NCBI RefSeq assembly: GCF_014529535.1
Contig: NC_050735.1
Span: 930,001-994,000, forward strand
Direction of reading: 5' to 3'
Source: Bradysia coprophila
Taxonomy: Eukaryota; Arthropoda; Insecta; Diptera; Sciaridae
DNA length: 64,000 nucleotides
A model generated the notes under the pieces. It was given only the letters and a program-made list of their open reading frames with translations. It was not told the DNA's origin and made no database searches. The first letter of the stretch is position 1, and each line of letters opens with the position of its first letter. The position numbers were made by a program, and so were the translations under genes. This document shows, piece by piece, positions 35,306-48,185 of this stretch.

Positions 35306-35470
35306 ACGTGGCTCAAATCAGCACTAATCAAGTGTACAAAGTCCATATTAAATATTGTATAATTGAAAGGCATGTCATTCAAAGGATACCACAACTCTCG
35401 TCAGCCACAATCGTTACTTATTTTAATGTTGTTCAAGAATCAATTTTGTACATACATACAATCGGATTTT
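35306..35470 (+). promoter_or_regulatory. Conserved OR upstream block, copy before OR1
   Basis: ACGTGGCTCAAATCAGCACT is followed by a GTGTACAAAGTC segment and CATGTCATTC. The same order stands before the other OR copies at 40369, 45175 and 51221, and partly at 56061. Its downstream part (CAGCCACAATCGTTA...CAAGAATCAATTTTGT) recurs at 37367, so the OR1 promoter region seems split or partly duplicated around the foldback element. Confidence 0.5.
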
Positions 35471-35717
35471 TCGATGGATTTCGGTTATTTTCGACATGAG
35501 TTCGATGTTCCAAGGTTGGTTACTAAATTTTGGGTTGAGAGATGATTCCTCTGGCACTTCCTAACTTCCGTCTGTTGAGACTGACATACTTACAAAAGTG
35601 GTGATATCAGCCAAAAAACCCTTAAAGTGTAAATGTGACGCAAGTTCTTTATCTTACTTCGAAAATAACTGATATCGCTGAGGGTGACGCATTGTGCACC
35701 GTACGCAAAAGTTTTAT

Positions 35718-36020
35718 CAACAAAAAATTGACCCAAAAAATTTGTGAAAGAAAATTTTACAAAAATAAATTTGCGTCACAAGTGGTAGATGTTGAGGAAC
35801 CTATTGTAAGGAAAATGGAATCGTCTGCCACTTGTGACGCAAATTTCTTTATGTAAAATTTTCTTTCACAAATTTTTTGGGTCAATTTTTTGTTGGAATC
35901 CGACACATTTTCTGTTTCTGTGTTTTACTTGAATTTCTGATTTCTCCATATAAAAGTACATGCAAAATTCACAAAAAACCAGTAAAACACAAAACGGAAA
36001 ATGTGTCGGTTTTCAAAATT
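35718..36020. repeat. Two adjoining hairpins
   Basis: The first (35718-35896) has arms of about 68 bp containing AATTTGTGAAAGAAAATTTT and TTTGCGTCACAAGTGG. The second (35898-36020) pairs CCGACACATTTTC with GAAAATGTGTCGG. Both are probably MITEs. There is no reading frame of note. Confidence 0.75.
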
Positions 36021-36489
36021 CTCCGAGTGTACAGTGTTAATAATAAAATCATAAATTTGCATATACTTTTTAACGAAAGAAAACGAAAAATATTGTGATG
36101 GGACTCTTAATGTCAAAAGTAAAGGGACTCATAACGTCCAAAGCAAAGCAAAGTTGACGTTTTCGTGTTAGTGTTGTGTGTGATATAATTTTTCAATGAA
36201 TTTCGGGTCATAATTCCTCTAGGTAGTCTACCTCTATGCAGTGTTGTCATCATTTTGGTGGCTTTGATGAATATTTTAAGTCTTATCGCTCAGCCGATAT
36301 TAGTCCGATTGAAAAACTAATTACCTTGCCAGACTCCTGAGATCATAAGCAACACACTGACACTTTGTTTGATCGAAATCCATCACGTAAAAAATTTCAT
36401 TTTTCTACATGTGGCTGTTGTCAAACACGTGCGACTTATACTCGATATACGGAATATACGAAGATATACTCGATATACTGGATATGCTC

Positions 36490-37283
36490 AGAATTGACAA
36501 AGTGTTGTATTGCTTTGACTTGACCAGAATTGTTGAAAAAAATTTCTTTTATTCAACGAAGGGCGAACGAAACGTGTTACCGTTTACGATTCGTGACGAA
36601 ACGTTTTACCGTTCACAATCATAATGCGGACGAACAACAGGACAAAACAATGCTGATTTCGGCGTATCACGTCATCATCAGTGCACCTATGTCTTGCGAT
36701 GACTATGTGCATATCAGCACGACACAAACTGAAGTGAGCAATCACTTCAATAGTACGAGCATTATATACACTTTTTCGTCATTTGTTAAAACTCTTTGTT
36801 TTGTTTTTTCTGCTATATCTCTCACATACAGCTTTTGTGGATCTCTCACATCCGACAATTTGTTTTTCGGCAATTTTAGTGACAATAAATAAATTGTTAC
36901 TCAAACCGCGCAGAGTATGGCAGCCGTGGCGCCACCCACAGCTGCGATGCCAAACTTCAAAAAGCATCGATACAATTATTAATAAAATTGTTGTATTGCT
37001 TGGTCAGTAATTCAACATTGGCAAAGTGTTGTATTGCTTTAACTTGACCATATGGATATGATATGCACATAGTCATCACAAGACATAGGTGCACTGATGA
37101 TGACGTGATACGCCGAAATCAGCATTGTTTTGTCCTGTTGTTCGTCCGCATTATGATTGTAAACGGTAAAACGTTTCGTCACGAATCGTAAACGGTAACA
37201 CGTTTCGTTCGCCCTTCGTTGAATAAAAGAATTTTTTTTTCAACAATTCTGGTCAAGTCAAAGCAATACAACACTTTGTCAAT
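36490..37283. mobile_element. Foldback element upstream of OR1
   Basis: Inverted arms of about 227 bp (36490-36716 and 37058-37283) include TTGACAAAGTGTTGTATTGC, CGAACGAAACGTGTTACCG and GTCATCATCAGTGCACCTAT. The spacer is about 340 bp. A piece of the arm end (GCAAAGTGTTGTATTGCTTT) is repeated again near 37019. Non-coding. Confidence 0.8.
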
Positions 37284-37464
37284 GTTGAATTACTGACCAA
37301 GCAATACAACAATTTTATTAATACTCAGAATATACGCGATATACTCAGTACAACTCTAGCCAGCCACAATCGTTATTTTCAAGAATCAATTTTGTGCATA
37401 CGTACACCACATCAGTATAAACTTAGCAAAGGATTGTGAGGGTCGATAATATAATTCAAAGAAA

Positions 37465-38855
37465 ATGTATTCAATTCAAGTGGACAAAATATTCCAGCAA
37501 ATTCTAAAATTATTTTACCAAATTGGAATATGGCAACGTGACGAAGAACCTAATTACCGTAAAATTGGCAAGAAATTATTCTACACGTTGTTTGGTGCTC
37601 TGTTCCCGATTATCTTTGCAACTAACGGCTATCTATGTGTTGATCGAAATGAATCGATTTTTTCTGGCCAGATGGTCATTCTACTATGGGTTGTATACGT
37701 GAAATTTTTGTACCTTCTGTTCAAGGAGCAAGAAATTATCGAATTTTTGAATGATCCGATAGTCGTTCACTCAATTGAAAATCGTGATGAATACCAGCAA
37801 GCGAACAAAAAGATCCAAAAATTTATCGGATTCGTTCGTCCATATTTTTTTACGCTACTTACGACTGCTGTTTTGCTCATTACTGTAAAATTACCAATTT
37901 TCTCCGCCGATAAAGGATTGCCTGCTTTTATAAGCTTCTCCTGGAATGATTCACAAATTATCTATTGGTTCACTTACATTCTCGTCTCATTGTCAGTAGT
38001 GTTGTACTGCGTAGTAAATTGGATGACTCCACTAGTTTGGTACATAATGTTGAATTATTCTGTGGAGTACCAATTGTTGGGAAATAAATTTAATAAATTG
38101 AAAGGAGTGACAACCAACAATATTCGGGACAGAAACGAAACACAAAAGAAAATTAGTAAAAAAGTGTTGAGCCTGACAACCTACAATTTGATACAACAAA
38201 GTAAACAATTCGTCGAAAATTTAATAGTTCTGGTAAAAGCACATCGAAACTTAAACGAGTAATGACGTGTCATATTCAAAAGTTGATTTTCAAATTTAAT
38301 CGAAACTCTCTTTCGACGAAAACAGAACAGTCGAACGATTCAGATCCTGTTTCTCAACATTATTTCTGGCCCAAATCACAACCAGTGGCATAATAATTTG
38401 TGTTTCTGTTTATAACTTGGCCTTTGTGAGTATTTTGTTACCGACAGTAAAAAAACGGTTATAGCCGAAGTCTCATCTCAATTTAGGCTTCGAACCAAAA
38501 TTTTGTAAAAACGGAATTTTATGTGGTTGAACTGCTCTATGGAATTTTTGATATTTTTCTGGTTATGTACCTCGCAAATGACATCACCCTGGCGAGTGAC
38601 CGACTATCTTACTGCTTATTTGAGTCAAATTGGATAGAGCAAACTGAATCATGTAAGAAATATGTTCTCATCATGGGCGAAGTGTTGAAGCAGCCACAAC
38701 AGTTGGCGGTCTTGATATATCCAATGAACTTGGAAACTTTTATGACGGTGAGCAAATGACTACGAAGTTCATTTGCAACAAATAAACTTCTTCATTTCCA
38801 ACAGATTATTAACAGAGCCTACAGCATGTTCAACATCTTGAAAAGCTTTCAGTAA
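37465..38855 (+). CDS. Odorant receptor, array copy 1
   Basis: Four exons, 37465-38258, 38326-38425, 38487-38747 and 38805-38855, join in frame to 401 aa. It is a seven-transmembrane insect odorant receptor (7tm_6 family), which forms ligand-gated channels with Orco in sensory neuron membranes. Family marks: the TM5/6 exon FLAQITTSGIIICVSVYNL; then VMYLANDITLASDRLSYCLF followed by ESNW in exon 3; and the short last exon IINRAYSMFNILKSFQ. Exon lengths (100, 261 and 51 nt for exons 2-4) are shared by the intact copies, showing tandem duplication. The start is the ATG of MYSIQVDK, conserved among copies. I see no defect. The ligand is unknown. Confidence 0.93.
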
Positions 38856-38870
38856 AATGCCAATGAAACG

Positions 38871-39489
38871 AGACTTTAAAGCAGAGGTCTGCAAGGTTAA
38901 CTGTTTCACTGTTTTTTTCAGATTTGAAAATGTTTTTAAATTGTACTGCATGGATGCATAGTTCAATATATTACCGAATTTTGAAAATTAAAATTTAGTG
39001 ATTGACATAACTAAAAATATTTTGCTTTAAGATAGTACTAGCTACATTTTTAGTGTAATCGTCAACCACATTTTTATGGTAACCTTGGATACTACATCTT
39101 TTGTCGTGAAAGTTAAAACCAAAAAAAGATTGGTTTTATTCTTAACCAAATTTCATTCAATTTGACTCAACTTTTCAAAAAAAAACAACGAAAAATTCCA
39201 GATTTTTCATTAAATTCATTATTATCAACATAAAAAATAGTTAAATTGTAGACCATTAAAAAATGGTAATAAGGAGAACCACGCTATTTACAGTTATTTT
39301 AAATACAAAAAAAACTTAGTTTTATTTATGACTACAAAACTATGGTATTAAAATTCACCAAAAATATGCTAGTTTTCGTAAAAACTAATAATCTATGGTT
39401 CTGAGTTAAGTCAAATTAATATGGTTTTAGAGAAAACTACGAAAAATGCAGTGAAACAGTTAACCTTGCAGACCTCTGCTTTAAAGTCT
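38871..39489. mobile_element. DNA element with 42-bp exact inverted ends
   Basis: The left end AGACTTTAAAGCAGAGGTCT continues to GGTTAACTGTTTCACTG; the right end is its exact complement. Total length about 619 bp. It lies just 3' of OR1. The interior is AT-rich with no transposase frame. No target duplication is evident. Confidence 0.8.
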
Positions 39490-40368
39490 GCTGGTTCATG
39501 TTTGGTCATCTCGATTCCCTTCTTTTATTAAGTGTGACTTGGTTCTACGACGCGACATAGAGTAAAAAATTTAATATTTTCTAATAATTCTATGACATGC
39601 TATGAAAAACGTTAATAGTTGGAAGAATAATTTCATCATTCGATGCGCAGCTTTTAACGTGTAAACATCTCTTGCTAGTAAACTACTAACATCTTTAGAG
39701 TTGACAACTTGATAGTTGAAAACTTGATAATTGTCCTTGACCAACAAGTTGATAGTTGACTATCAAATTTGATAGTTGACTATGATTTATTAAGTAGGTA
39801 GTTTTCTACTCCCTTTACAACTACATCTTACACCATCAAAGTGATTGTTATCAAGTGAGCCCACTTTAATTAAAAAGTGTAAGAAATTTTAATAAAAAAG
39901 TTAAATTTTTGCAGGCAATATAAGATGAATTTTTTTGTACAAAAGGGTAAGAGAAGAACATCTATCGCATTTTTGTATTTTGCGAAAAAGTCCTCGTTTC
40001 ATATTCACAAAACATACTTCGCATCTACTCTGATGTAACAAAAAGGCAATCAAACAGAATTCTAGACAGCTGGACAACTGAATATTAAATTTGATCAATC
40101 GAATAGTCATGGATAAATTCATGTCCAAAATTACAAAGTGTTACAAGTATTGTAATGAGATATACTACAATATTACTACAACATACTATTATCACTCGAT
40201 GACAAAAATAACTATTTTTAATAATTCCAAATCAATAAATGCATTCACCTAAATGCCCTAAATGTTTCAAATCAAATTATTGATTTAACATCATGCTGCA
40301 ATAAACACAAAATTGAGGAAATTCTACGTCATACATCTAGGCATTCCAATTGCCTTGACCGTTTGCTT

Positions 40369-40524
40369 CACGTGGCTCAAATCAGCGTTGAACAAATGTA
40401 CAACGTCAATAATATTAAATGAAAAGCCTGTCATTCGAGCATTTCAAAATGTGTAAGTACATACACCACCCCAGTTCAAATTTAGAGAAGCATAAAAACG
40501 GTCGATAAATACAATTTATGGAAA
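40369..40524 (+). promoter_or_regulatory. Conserved OR upstream block, copy before OR2
   Basis: CACGTGGCTCAAATCAGCG, then CAAATGTACAACGTCAATA, ATATTAAAT and CCTGTCATTCG, ending about 85 bp before the OR2 start codon. It includes an exact CACGTG E-box. Homology with 51170-51312 reaches further upstream (GTCATACATCTA, TTGACCGTTTGCTTC). Confidence 0.5.
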
Positions 40525-42078
40525 ATGTATTCAATTCAAGGAGGCAAAACGCTCCAGCAAATTCTAAAATTATTTTACCTGAGTGGAATATGGCAAAGTA
40601 ACGAAGAATCCAAATACCGCAGAATCAGCAAGAGATTATTCTACACTTTTTTTGCTGCTTTCTGTCCATCCTTTTTTGCAACTAATTCATTTCTATGTGC
40701 CGATCGAAATGAAATGATTTTTTCAACACAGGCTGTAATTTTGGCGTCGGTCATATACGTCAAATCTTTGTACCTTCTCTTCAAGAAACCGGAAATCCTT
40801 GCATTTTTATATGATCCGATCGTTGTTCATTCAATTGAAACACGTGAAGAATATGAGCGAATGAGCAAAAAGATAAAGAAATTTATGACTTTCGTACGTC
40901 CATATTTTTTGGCGATATGTTTAACTGCTGCTTCGCTCATTATTATAGAACTGCCAATATTCTCCGCTGACAAAGGGCTGCCCTTTTTTATTAGTTTCAC
41001 TTGGAACGATTCAGAAGTTGTTTATTGGTTGGCGTACTTGTTCCTATCTCTGTCAACGGTGCTGTACTGTGTAATAAATTTTAGTAATGCGATAATTTGG
41101 TACATAATGCTGAATTATTCTGTGGAGTACCAACTGTTGGGGAATAGGTTGAGAAACTTAGGAGTGACTATAGCGAAAAATCAGAACAAAAACGAAAAAG
41201 AAAAGAAAATCGGGAAACCAGAACTGAAACAGAAAACCATCAATTCGGTACCACAAAGTAAAAAATTCGTCGAAAACTTAATCGTTTTGGTAAAAGCTCA
41301 TCGAAACATGACGGAGTATAACTTCCTTCATTCGAAAATCGATTTTTAAATAAACTGGTGAATTTCATTCCTAAACAGAACAATCGAACAATTCAGATCA
41401 TGCTTCTCAACATTATTTCTGGCCCAAATCACAACCAGCGGTATTACTATTTGTGTTTCTGTTTACAATTTAGCCTTTGTGAGTATATTGTTACCGAAAG
41501 CAAAGCACCTAGCAGGGTAATAGAGGTTCTACAAATAGAGTAGTATTTTGATACCAATAATACCATTAGCAACCCTAATGGTAATTTTGTAATGACATTA
41601 TGAAAAAAAGGTATAAGAAAGGCTACTTCATTTTCTTCTATTACCCTGCTAGGTGCTTTGCCGAAAATCTTTAAACTGTTCTATGCGAAGTCTCGTCTCA
41701 ATTTAGTCTTCGAACGAAAATATTTTACAAACAGAATTTTATGTTGTTGAACTGCTCTATGGAGTTTTTGATATTTTCCTGGTTATGTACCTCGCAAATG
41801 GCATTACCGATGCGAGTGACCAATTATCTTACTGCTTGTTCGAGTCAAATTGGATTGAGCAAACTGAATCATGTAAGAAATATGTTCTGATCATGGGCGA
41901 AGCGTTGAAGCAACCACTAGAGTTGGTGGTCTTGATATATCCAATGAACTTGGAGACTTTTATGACGGTGAGTGCATAGTTTTGAAGTTGATTTATTGTT
42001 GTAAACAAACTTCTTCATTTCCATCAGATTATTAACAGAGCCTACAGCATGTTCAACATCTTAAAAAGCTTTCAGTAA
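40525..42078 (+). CDS. Odorant receptor, array copy 2
   Basis: Four exons, 40525-41315, 41379-41478, 41707-41967 and 42028-42078, join in frame to 400 aa. Same family and exon plan as copy 1, with exons 2-4 of 100, 261 and 51 nt. Marks: MYSIQGGKTLQQILKLF start, FLAQITTSGITICVSVYNL, LVMYLANGITDASDQLSYCL and INRAYSMFNILKSFQ. Intron 2 is enlarged to 228 bp by a MITE (41500-41661). No defect seen. Probably expressed in an olfactory neuron class; the ligand cannot be inferred. Confidence 0.93.
41500..41661. mobile_element. MITE in OR2 intron 2 (CACCTAGCAGGGTAATAG family)
   Basis: The ends GCAAAGCACCTAGCAGGGTA and its exact complement TACCCTGCTAGGTGCTTTGC frame a 162-bp element. The other OR copies lack it at this site. 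A longer relative is at 44105-44834. Confidence 0.9.
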
Positions 42079-42426
42079 AAAGACAGTGAAACGAGAACAT
42101 GAAGTTTGTTCTACGACATAGAATACAAGTAGTAATTAGTGTCACCAAGTAATAAATGCTTTGTTGCCTATCCCCTATGGAAACTCTGAATTCTTGACAA
42201 CTGAAACAAACTTAATTTTACTACGGTTGTAACTTGAATGGAATGCACGGTAATGCAAACATGTTTCAGAAATTAGTTTTGAAAAGAAAAAAACAGAATT
42301 GTAAAGCCAATTTCTCTATCTAGTGTTGAAATATCGCGACTTCGTTGCTCGTGTCCGACTCACGATAAAGAAAACGTTGTTCCTAACTTATGCTAAGTCA
42401 CCTCCGGCTCGTGCGAGGGCGTGGTG

Positions 42427-42643
42427 TAATTTGGCACACAGTGCTAAAAGAACGCCTTTTTCAACTACGTAAAAGGTGAACTCGCACACGATTTTTCGAT
42501 ACCAAAATTATGTAAAAGGAGTCATTAAGTCGATGACATGGCTAAAAATTATTTGCGGCAACAACCTTGCGCGTGCGAGTTCACCTTTTACGTAGTTTAA
42601 AAGTGCGTTCTTTTGGCACCGTGTGCCAGATTACCCGATACCC
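42427..42643. mobile_element. MITE with long inverted arms
   Basis: Arms of about 65 bp. The left reads TAATTTGGCACACAGTGC to ACGTAAAAGGTGAACTCGCA, and the right returns TGCGAGTTCACCTTTTACGT to GGCACCGTGTGCCAGATTA. The spacer is about 80 bp. Confidence 0.8.
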
Positions 42644-43386
42644 GTTAAAGCGGCAAATCCGAGTATATATCGAATAATACTAACATATGAAATGTGAGGA
42701 ACGTGTGGAACTAAGAAAAACCGAAAGTCGCATGAATATTTCTAACTATTCTGAGCTGGTTGTATCTTCACACGCGCTAATATCGATCACGCGTTTAGCA
42801 TTGTCTTTCTAAGATGGCGTCTCTACCATTTTGTTACGAAATCGTAACGTTCTAATTTCAATAAAAGCTCCTTTACACACGTCCTTCTGGGCAACACTGC
42901 TCTTCTTTCAACGGCACAAAAACACAAATTTGAACTCGCTCCAGTCTCCAGACTGGCTCAATTACCTCAACACAGATCGTGTCCAGCTTATCCCTTGTTG
43001 GAACTCAGATTGATGAATAGAGAATACTCGAGATCTAAATATGTAAAGTAATTGGCAAATAAACCTAGCTCGAATGATTGCCCTGAGTAAAATAGACTTT
43101 ACTAAAACAATTGCACGGCCCGTCAATCGCCTCTTCATGTATGCTCAATTCGTGTAACAATAAAATTCTTCTTCAAATCTACGATAACTAATGGATTCTT
43201 CAATTACGTTGAGCGAACGATTTCAACTAATTCTTATTCGATCAAATGCGCAAACAAAATGCTCTCTTCCGTCCTTGTATCAGTCTATTCGTCTTTGGCC
43301 GGTCCAACCGATCAAACGGTGTTTGATCATCAATCTTTGATGGAAACGTCTCCGAATTGAAACTTGAATTCTCGGCGCCAACACAT

Positions 43387-43640
43387 ACCATCACACTGAC
43401 TTATATGATCATCTAATGGTCCATTGGCAAAGCGTAACATTAAAGATATCGAATGTCCTATTTCATTTCGTACAACCCCGACCATTTCATTGTCTATACA
43501 GACCCATCATATACACCGAATTCAATCACTTTATACATTAGGTACATTCCTTTCATTTTTCTTATACTCGATTTACACTCGTATATCCAGCATATCGAGT
43601 CTATTTGAATATATTCCGTATAAATAGCTTAACTTTGACA
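43387..43640 (+). mobile_element. SINE body fragment (no tRNA-like head)
   Basis: It shares with 52255-52510, in the same order, ACACATACCAT, TGGTCC(A/G)TTG(G/C)CAAAGCGTAAC, GAATGTCCTATTTCATTTC, CATATACACCGAATTCAA and TTCCTTTCATTTTTCTTA. The tRNA-like head is missing here. Confidence 0.6.
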
Positions 43641-44104
43641 ACCGTCACCTGAAAATAATAAAATAATTTCCTTGCCGGATTTTGGTCAAACAAACTGCCA
43701 ATTTGTAGCGATCTCAGTGTTGAAGTATTCAATCAAGTAATCGGTCAAAATTCATTCTGGAAAATATTCATTCGATAAAAGCCTTTCGTCACTCAAGTCA
43801 CTAAATTATTTGGTTGAAATAAAAGCTATTCAGATTGAACTCTAATTCTTTTATTCAATCCTGCTGCAATTCTGGATATTCCAACACTCAGTAGCCCGGC
43901 AACGGTTGACGGATGTCAAAGGTTTGATATTTATATGTCAAATATTCAATTATACTCGATACGCTGATACGAGCGTCGTATATCGAATATAAGAAAAATT
44001 AAATGAATTTCCATAGTGACAAATGTGACTCTCTCACATCTGGTGAGTGAATGTGACGTTTGTGGTCCGTCTGAATGAAATAGTATGTTTCGTACCTGCG
44101 CAAC

Positions 44105-44834
44105 GCACCTAGCAGGGTAATAGAAAAAAATAGAGTAGTAATTTAATCTATGTGTAGAGGTGTGAATTCACCCTAACATTATTATAAGCTCAAACGGAAC
44201 TTTAACAAGGTCTCTAAGTCTTCTTCAAGGCGTATTCATTACAAACGTTAAACGGTTTTCATATTGATGTTCTAACATTTCTATCTCATAGGAATCAATT
44301 AAATATGTCTATTTGGAATGTATAGGAGAGTCGAAAATATCATTAAAAGACATCTGCTCATCGGCATTCCAATCTCTTCGAATGTTATACAATAGGGGAA
44401 ATAGGATTGAATACAGACCTGCCAGAATATATATGACGAGGTGCAGATATGATTCTAGCCAATGATACCATTTAGATAGAGTCCCTGCCCGGTTTTGGAA
44501 GAATGATTGAATTCCAAACAATCATGAAGAAGCAGATTTAAATCCAGAGATATTCCCTACTATCTGCTTGGGTTTCATCAGCCAATTTAAACACCTTTCT
44601 CCACTGATGAATCTCCAGGCGTTTCGAGTTTTCATAGGTGAATTTAAACTCGTGTGAACATTTATAATAAAATTTAAATAAAGTGTTTGAAAATTTATAA
44701 AATCAACTTTATGATTCCTTCATAAGTATGCGAATTTTCCCATACCTCTTTTTCTTAATGTCATTGCAAAATTACCATTAAGGCTGGTATCAAAATACTA
44801 CTCTATTTGACGTGGTAAATCCTCTATTACCCTG
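44105..44834. mobile_element. Longer element of the CACCTAGCAGGGTAATAG family
   Basis: The left end CACCTAGCAGGGTAATAGAA matches the OR2 intron MITE. The right end runs ATCAAAATACTACTCTATTT then CTCTATTACCCTG, degraded at the tip. Length is about 730 bp. The interior has a weak pair of TTAAAT-rich hairpins and no transposase frame. It could be the parent type of the short MITE, or that MITE with later insertions. Confidence 0.6.
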
Positions 44835-45174
44835 TTTACTCACCGGGGGGAAGGTTTATATCCTGATCCGAAGGCGAGGCGGGAAAGGATTGCAATGTGA
44901 TGTTTGCAAATTTATTTCTTTCTAAGCGTGCGTGATGAACATACCTACAAAAGAAGATAACTCAAGAAGCTCTGAAGAAGGTAACACGTGCGTGGCAAAT
45001 TAATATTTTTGACATTAAATTTCGATGTAAGAAGACGAGATTAAGTTATCCGATGGACTGTCGCCAGCTTTTACTTGGACGTTCACAATCAATAAAAATG
45101 TTGAATAATTAATGATTTATTAACTATCCCACATGAAATGAATGTATGCTCCGTACCTAGACCATTTTCTTAAC

Positions 45175-45351
45175 TTAGCTCAAATCAGCACTCAACAAGT
45201 GTACAACATCGTAATTACTTAATTAAAAGGCTTGTCATTCAAGAACGATTGTGGTGAGGAATTGTTACTTTAGTGTAGAGAGAATCAAATATGTGCCTAC
45301 TCCACCAGTGTAGCAAAGGATTGTGAGGATCGATAATAAAATTCAAAGAAA
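45175..45351 (+). promoter_or_regulatory. Conserved OR upstream block, copy before OR3
   Basis: TTAGCTCAAATCAGCACT, CAACAAGTGTACAACATCG and AAAAGGCTTGTCATTCAAG; the E-box part is changed. A proximal part AGCAAAGGATTGTGAGG followed by TCGATAATA is shared with OR1 (37424-37450). Confidence 0.5.
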
Positions 45352-46751
45352 ATGTATTCAATTAAAGTGGACAAAACGCTGCAGCAATTTACAAAAATCT
45401 TTTACCAAATTGGAATATGGCAAAATGACGAAGAACCAAATTACCGGAAAATTGGCAAGAAAATATTCTACACTTCGTTCGGCGCTTTGTTACCAATTTT
45501 TTATGTGACAAATGTTTTTCTATGTGACGATCGAAATGAATCGATTTTTTCGGTTCAGGCTGTAATTATGACGACGGTTATATACGTCAAATCTTTGTAC
45601 CTTCTCTTCAAGAAACCTGAAATCCTGGCTTTCTTAAATGATCAGATCGTGGTCCACTCAATCGAAAATCGTGAAGAATATGAGCGAGCGAACAAAAAGA
45701 TAAAAAAATTTATCGGATTTGTGCGGCCCTATTTTCTCTCAATATCTATAACTGCTGCCCTGCTCATTCTTATAAAACTGCCGACATTCTCAACCGATAA
45801 AGGATTGCCAGTTTTCATTAGCTTTTCGTGGAATAATTCAGAAATGGTTTATTGGTTGGCGTACTTGTTCGTATCGTTGTCAGTAGTGTTGTACAGCGTT
45901 GTAAACTATATTACTGCACTAATTTGGTACATAATGTTGAATTATTCCATCGAGTACGAATTGCTGGGAAATAAATTGAAAAACGTGGGGGGACCAACGG
46001 TAACAACAATAAAAAATCAGGATAAAAACGAAAAACAAAAGAAAAACAGGGAACAGGAGCTGAGCGAGAAAACCTTCAATTCGGTACCACAAAGTAACAA
46101 ATTTGTGGAAAATTTAATCATTGTGGTTAAATCACACCGAAACATGATCGAGTAATGACATTTCACATTCAAAAATTGATTTCCGATTAAAACACTCTCT
46201 TTCAACTAACACAGAACAGTCCAGCGATTTAGATCCTGTTTTTCAACATTATTTATGGCCCAAATCATAACCAGTGGCATTATTATTTGTGTTGCAGTTT
46301 ACAGTTTAGGCTTTGTGAGGATGATATTAAAATACTAAATGTCATAATAAGGCTAAAATTGTAGTCCTATCTTACCTTAGGCGTCCAACCAAAATATTGT
46401 TCAGACAGAAATGTATTGTTGCATCTTGTGCTATGGAATTTTTGATATTTTTATGGTTATGTACCTGGCAAACGACATTACCGATGCGAGTGACCGATTA
46501 TCTTACTGCTTATTTCAGTCAAATTGGATTGAGCAAACTGAATCATGTAAGAAATATGTTCTGATCATGGGCGAAGTGTTGAAGCAACCACAACAGTTGG
46601 TGGTCTTGATATATCCAATGAACTTGGAAACTTTTATGCGGGTGAGTGAAAGAATTTGTATGTAAACTTTTAATCAATGGAACTTTTCCATTGTTAACAG
46701 ATTATTAAAGGAGCCTACAGCATGTTCAACATATTGAAACAGTTTCAGTGA
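45352..46751 (+). CDS. Odorant receptor, array copy 3
   Basis: Four exons, 45352-46151, 46215-46314, 46381-46641 and 46701-46751, join in frame to 403 aa. Same exon plan as copies 1 and 2. Marks: MYSIKVDKTLQQFTKIFYQI, FMAQIITSGIIICVAVYSLG, VMYLANDITDASDRLSYCLF and IIKGAYSMFNILKQF. Exon 3 opens with ASNQNIVQTEMYCCILCYG, with two cysteines where the other copies have VVEL or VATL. No defect seen. Confidence 0.93.
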
Positions 46752-47512
46752 AGAATTGAAAATTGCAAAAAAACGGAAGAATCAGCTGGAGCAAATTCGT
46801 GCTGAAATTTCGTTGCCTCTGACTGTAGCATTTATCAAAGATTATTAGTTTTCACTAGATGAATCATGTTCATGAAATACATTTTACGTATCTCACTTCG
46901 TTCGGCTACAACTCGCTTCTAGTACAATAACCCTATTCTAAATTGAAGTCACGGTCTCTACGAATAATCATGGCCCTACGTTAGTGAAGAGCCGTGACGC
47001 CAGTCCGGCGTACTTTCCTCATCAGCTGCCATTTGTGACGCATATCTTTTTGCGTGTCGAATCTGTAAGCGCCACCTACACCGATATCAGTTCTTTTTAA
47101 GTGGATGACAGGACTTGCTGGAGGTGTGACGCAAGTGGTTTTGGGCGATTGATATATACATGCTTTGGAAGGTGTTTGCCAGTAGACCTCAAAACAGGCC
47201 TCACACAGTCTCGAGCCACACCTGGTTACTGGTGGAAGATCTCCGAAGTTGGGAAAATAGTGTTTTTTATCCGAATTTTTTGGCCGTTATAAATGATCGT
47301 TACGGGTGAGAGTGGGCTCGTTGGAAAGCTGAGCTTAAGTACTTTCGGGTCATGTCTAGTTTGCTTAGATTCATTGATATATGTATGCAAAAATTTGCAA
47401 TAAAAATTTTCAAAATCTGTGTGAACTTTAGACCGGTCTGGGCTGGTACTGATGACGCTTAATGTGAACCTAACATGCTAGTCGTAACATACATTGTCTA
47501 AGCTTTCCGTTG

Positions 47513-47708
47513 ATGCCAATCGATTCCAAACACATTTCAAAACATGTTGGTCCAAAAAAATATGAAAAACCACTTAAAACAGCAAAGATATCTCAATTTT
47601 AGTTTTCATTTCCATACTAAATCGCAAAATAGAAAAACTGACAGATCGTAACAAAGGAGAAAAAAGCTCTCTCTGACATATAAATTTATACGACTAATGG
47701 CGTGGATT
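47513..47708. mobile_element. Single arm of the foldback MITE at 1741
   Basis: It reads GATGCCAATCGATTCCAAAC, then ACCACTTAAAACAGCAAAG and ATAAATTTATACGACTAATG. This is the right arm of 1741-2189, here more complete (it keeps TGACAGATCGTAACAAAGGA). The opposite arm is absent. Flanks 46760-47500 and 47720-48180 hold no supportable gene. Confidence 0.8.
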
Positions 47709-48185
47709 AATGCATTATCATTAAACGAAAAACAATTCAATGACAACATGCCACACATGCCACACATGCCACCAATTGTTGCTATCTATTGAGATTGCTT
47801 TTTTCACAATACCAACGTGACGTTGTGTTGTTTTCGGGATCTTTTTTTGTAGAAGTGAGAGCCGATTTCGGCGGTATACTAGATTCGTTTGCATTATGTT
47901 GTTTTGTATTCTTGGTTTTGTCAACGGATAGGTATAATAGTAGAAGTTTTTGTTTCTGCGTTAAGAAATTGATATGTAAGAATAAATTTTCGCATTGGCA
48001 AGCAATAAAATAGAATGCAGTGCATGATGCTGCCATGATTCCTTAATTCGGAAACAATTTGGAGATAAGAGCAACCGCACTAGTGTGTTGTTGAGCGACA
48101 AGCTTCAGTAACTGCTGAATTGTTCCCTCATGTAATGAATCATTTTCGCAGCATGCACTGTAACCCACTATTGTTGGTTCGTTTG

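Larger units (their letters stand above)
32840..37460. other. Interval between Rab9 and the OR array
   Basis: No protein-coding gene is supported. It contains a copy of the OR upstream block at 35306-35390, two hairpins at 35718-36020, and a foldback element at 36490-37283. From 33120 to 35250 I see only AT-rich sequence with short chance frames. Confidence 0.5.

Noticed and set aside
36530-36892. A 120-codon frame upstream of OR1.
   Set aside because: It lies in an arm and the spacer of the foldback element and has no protein motif.
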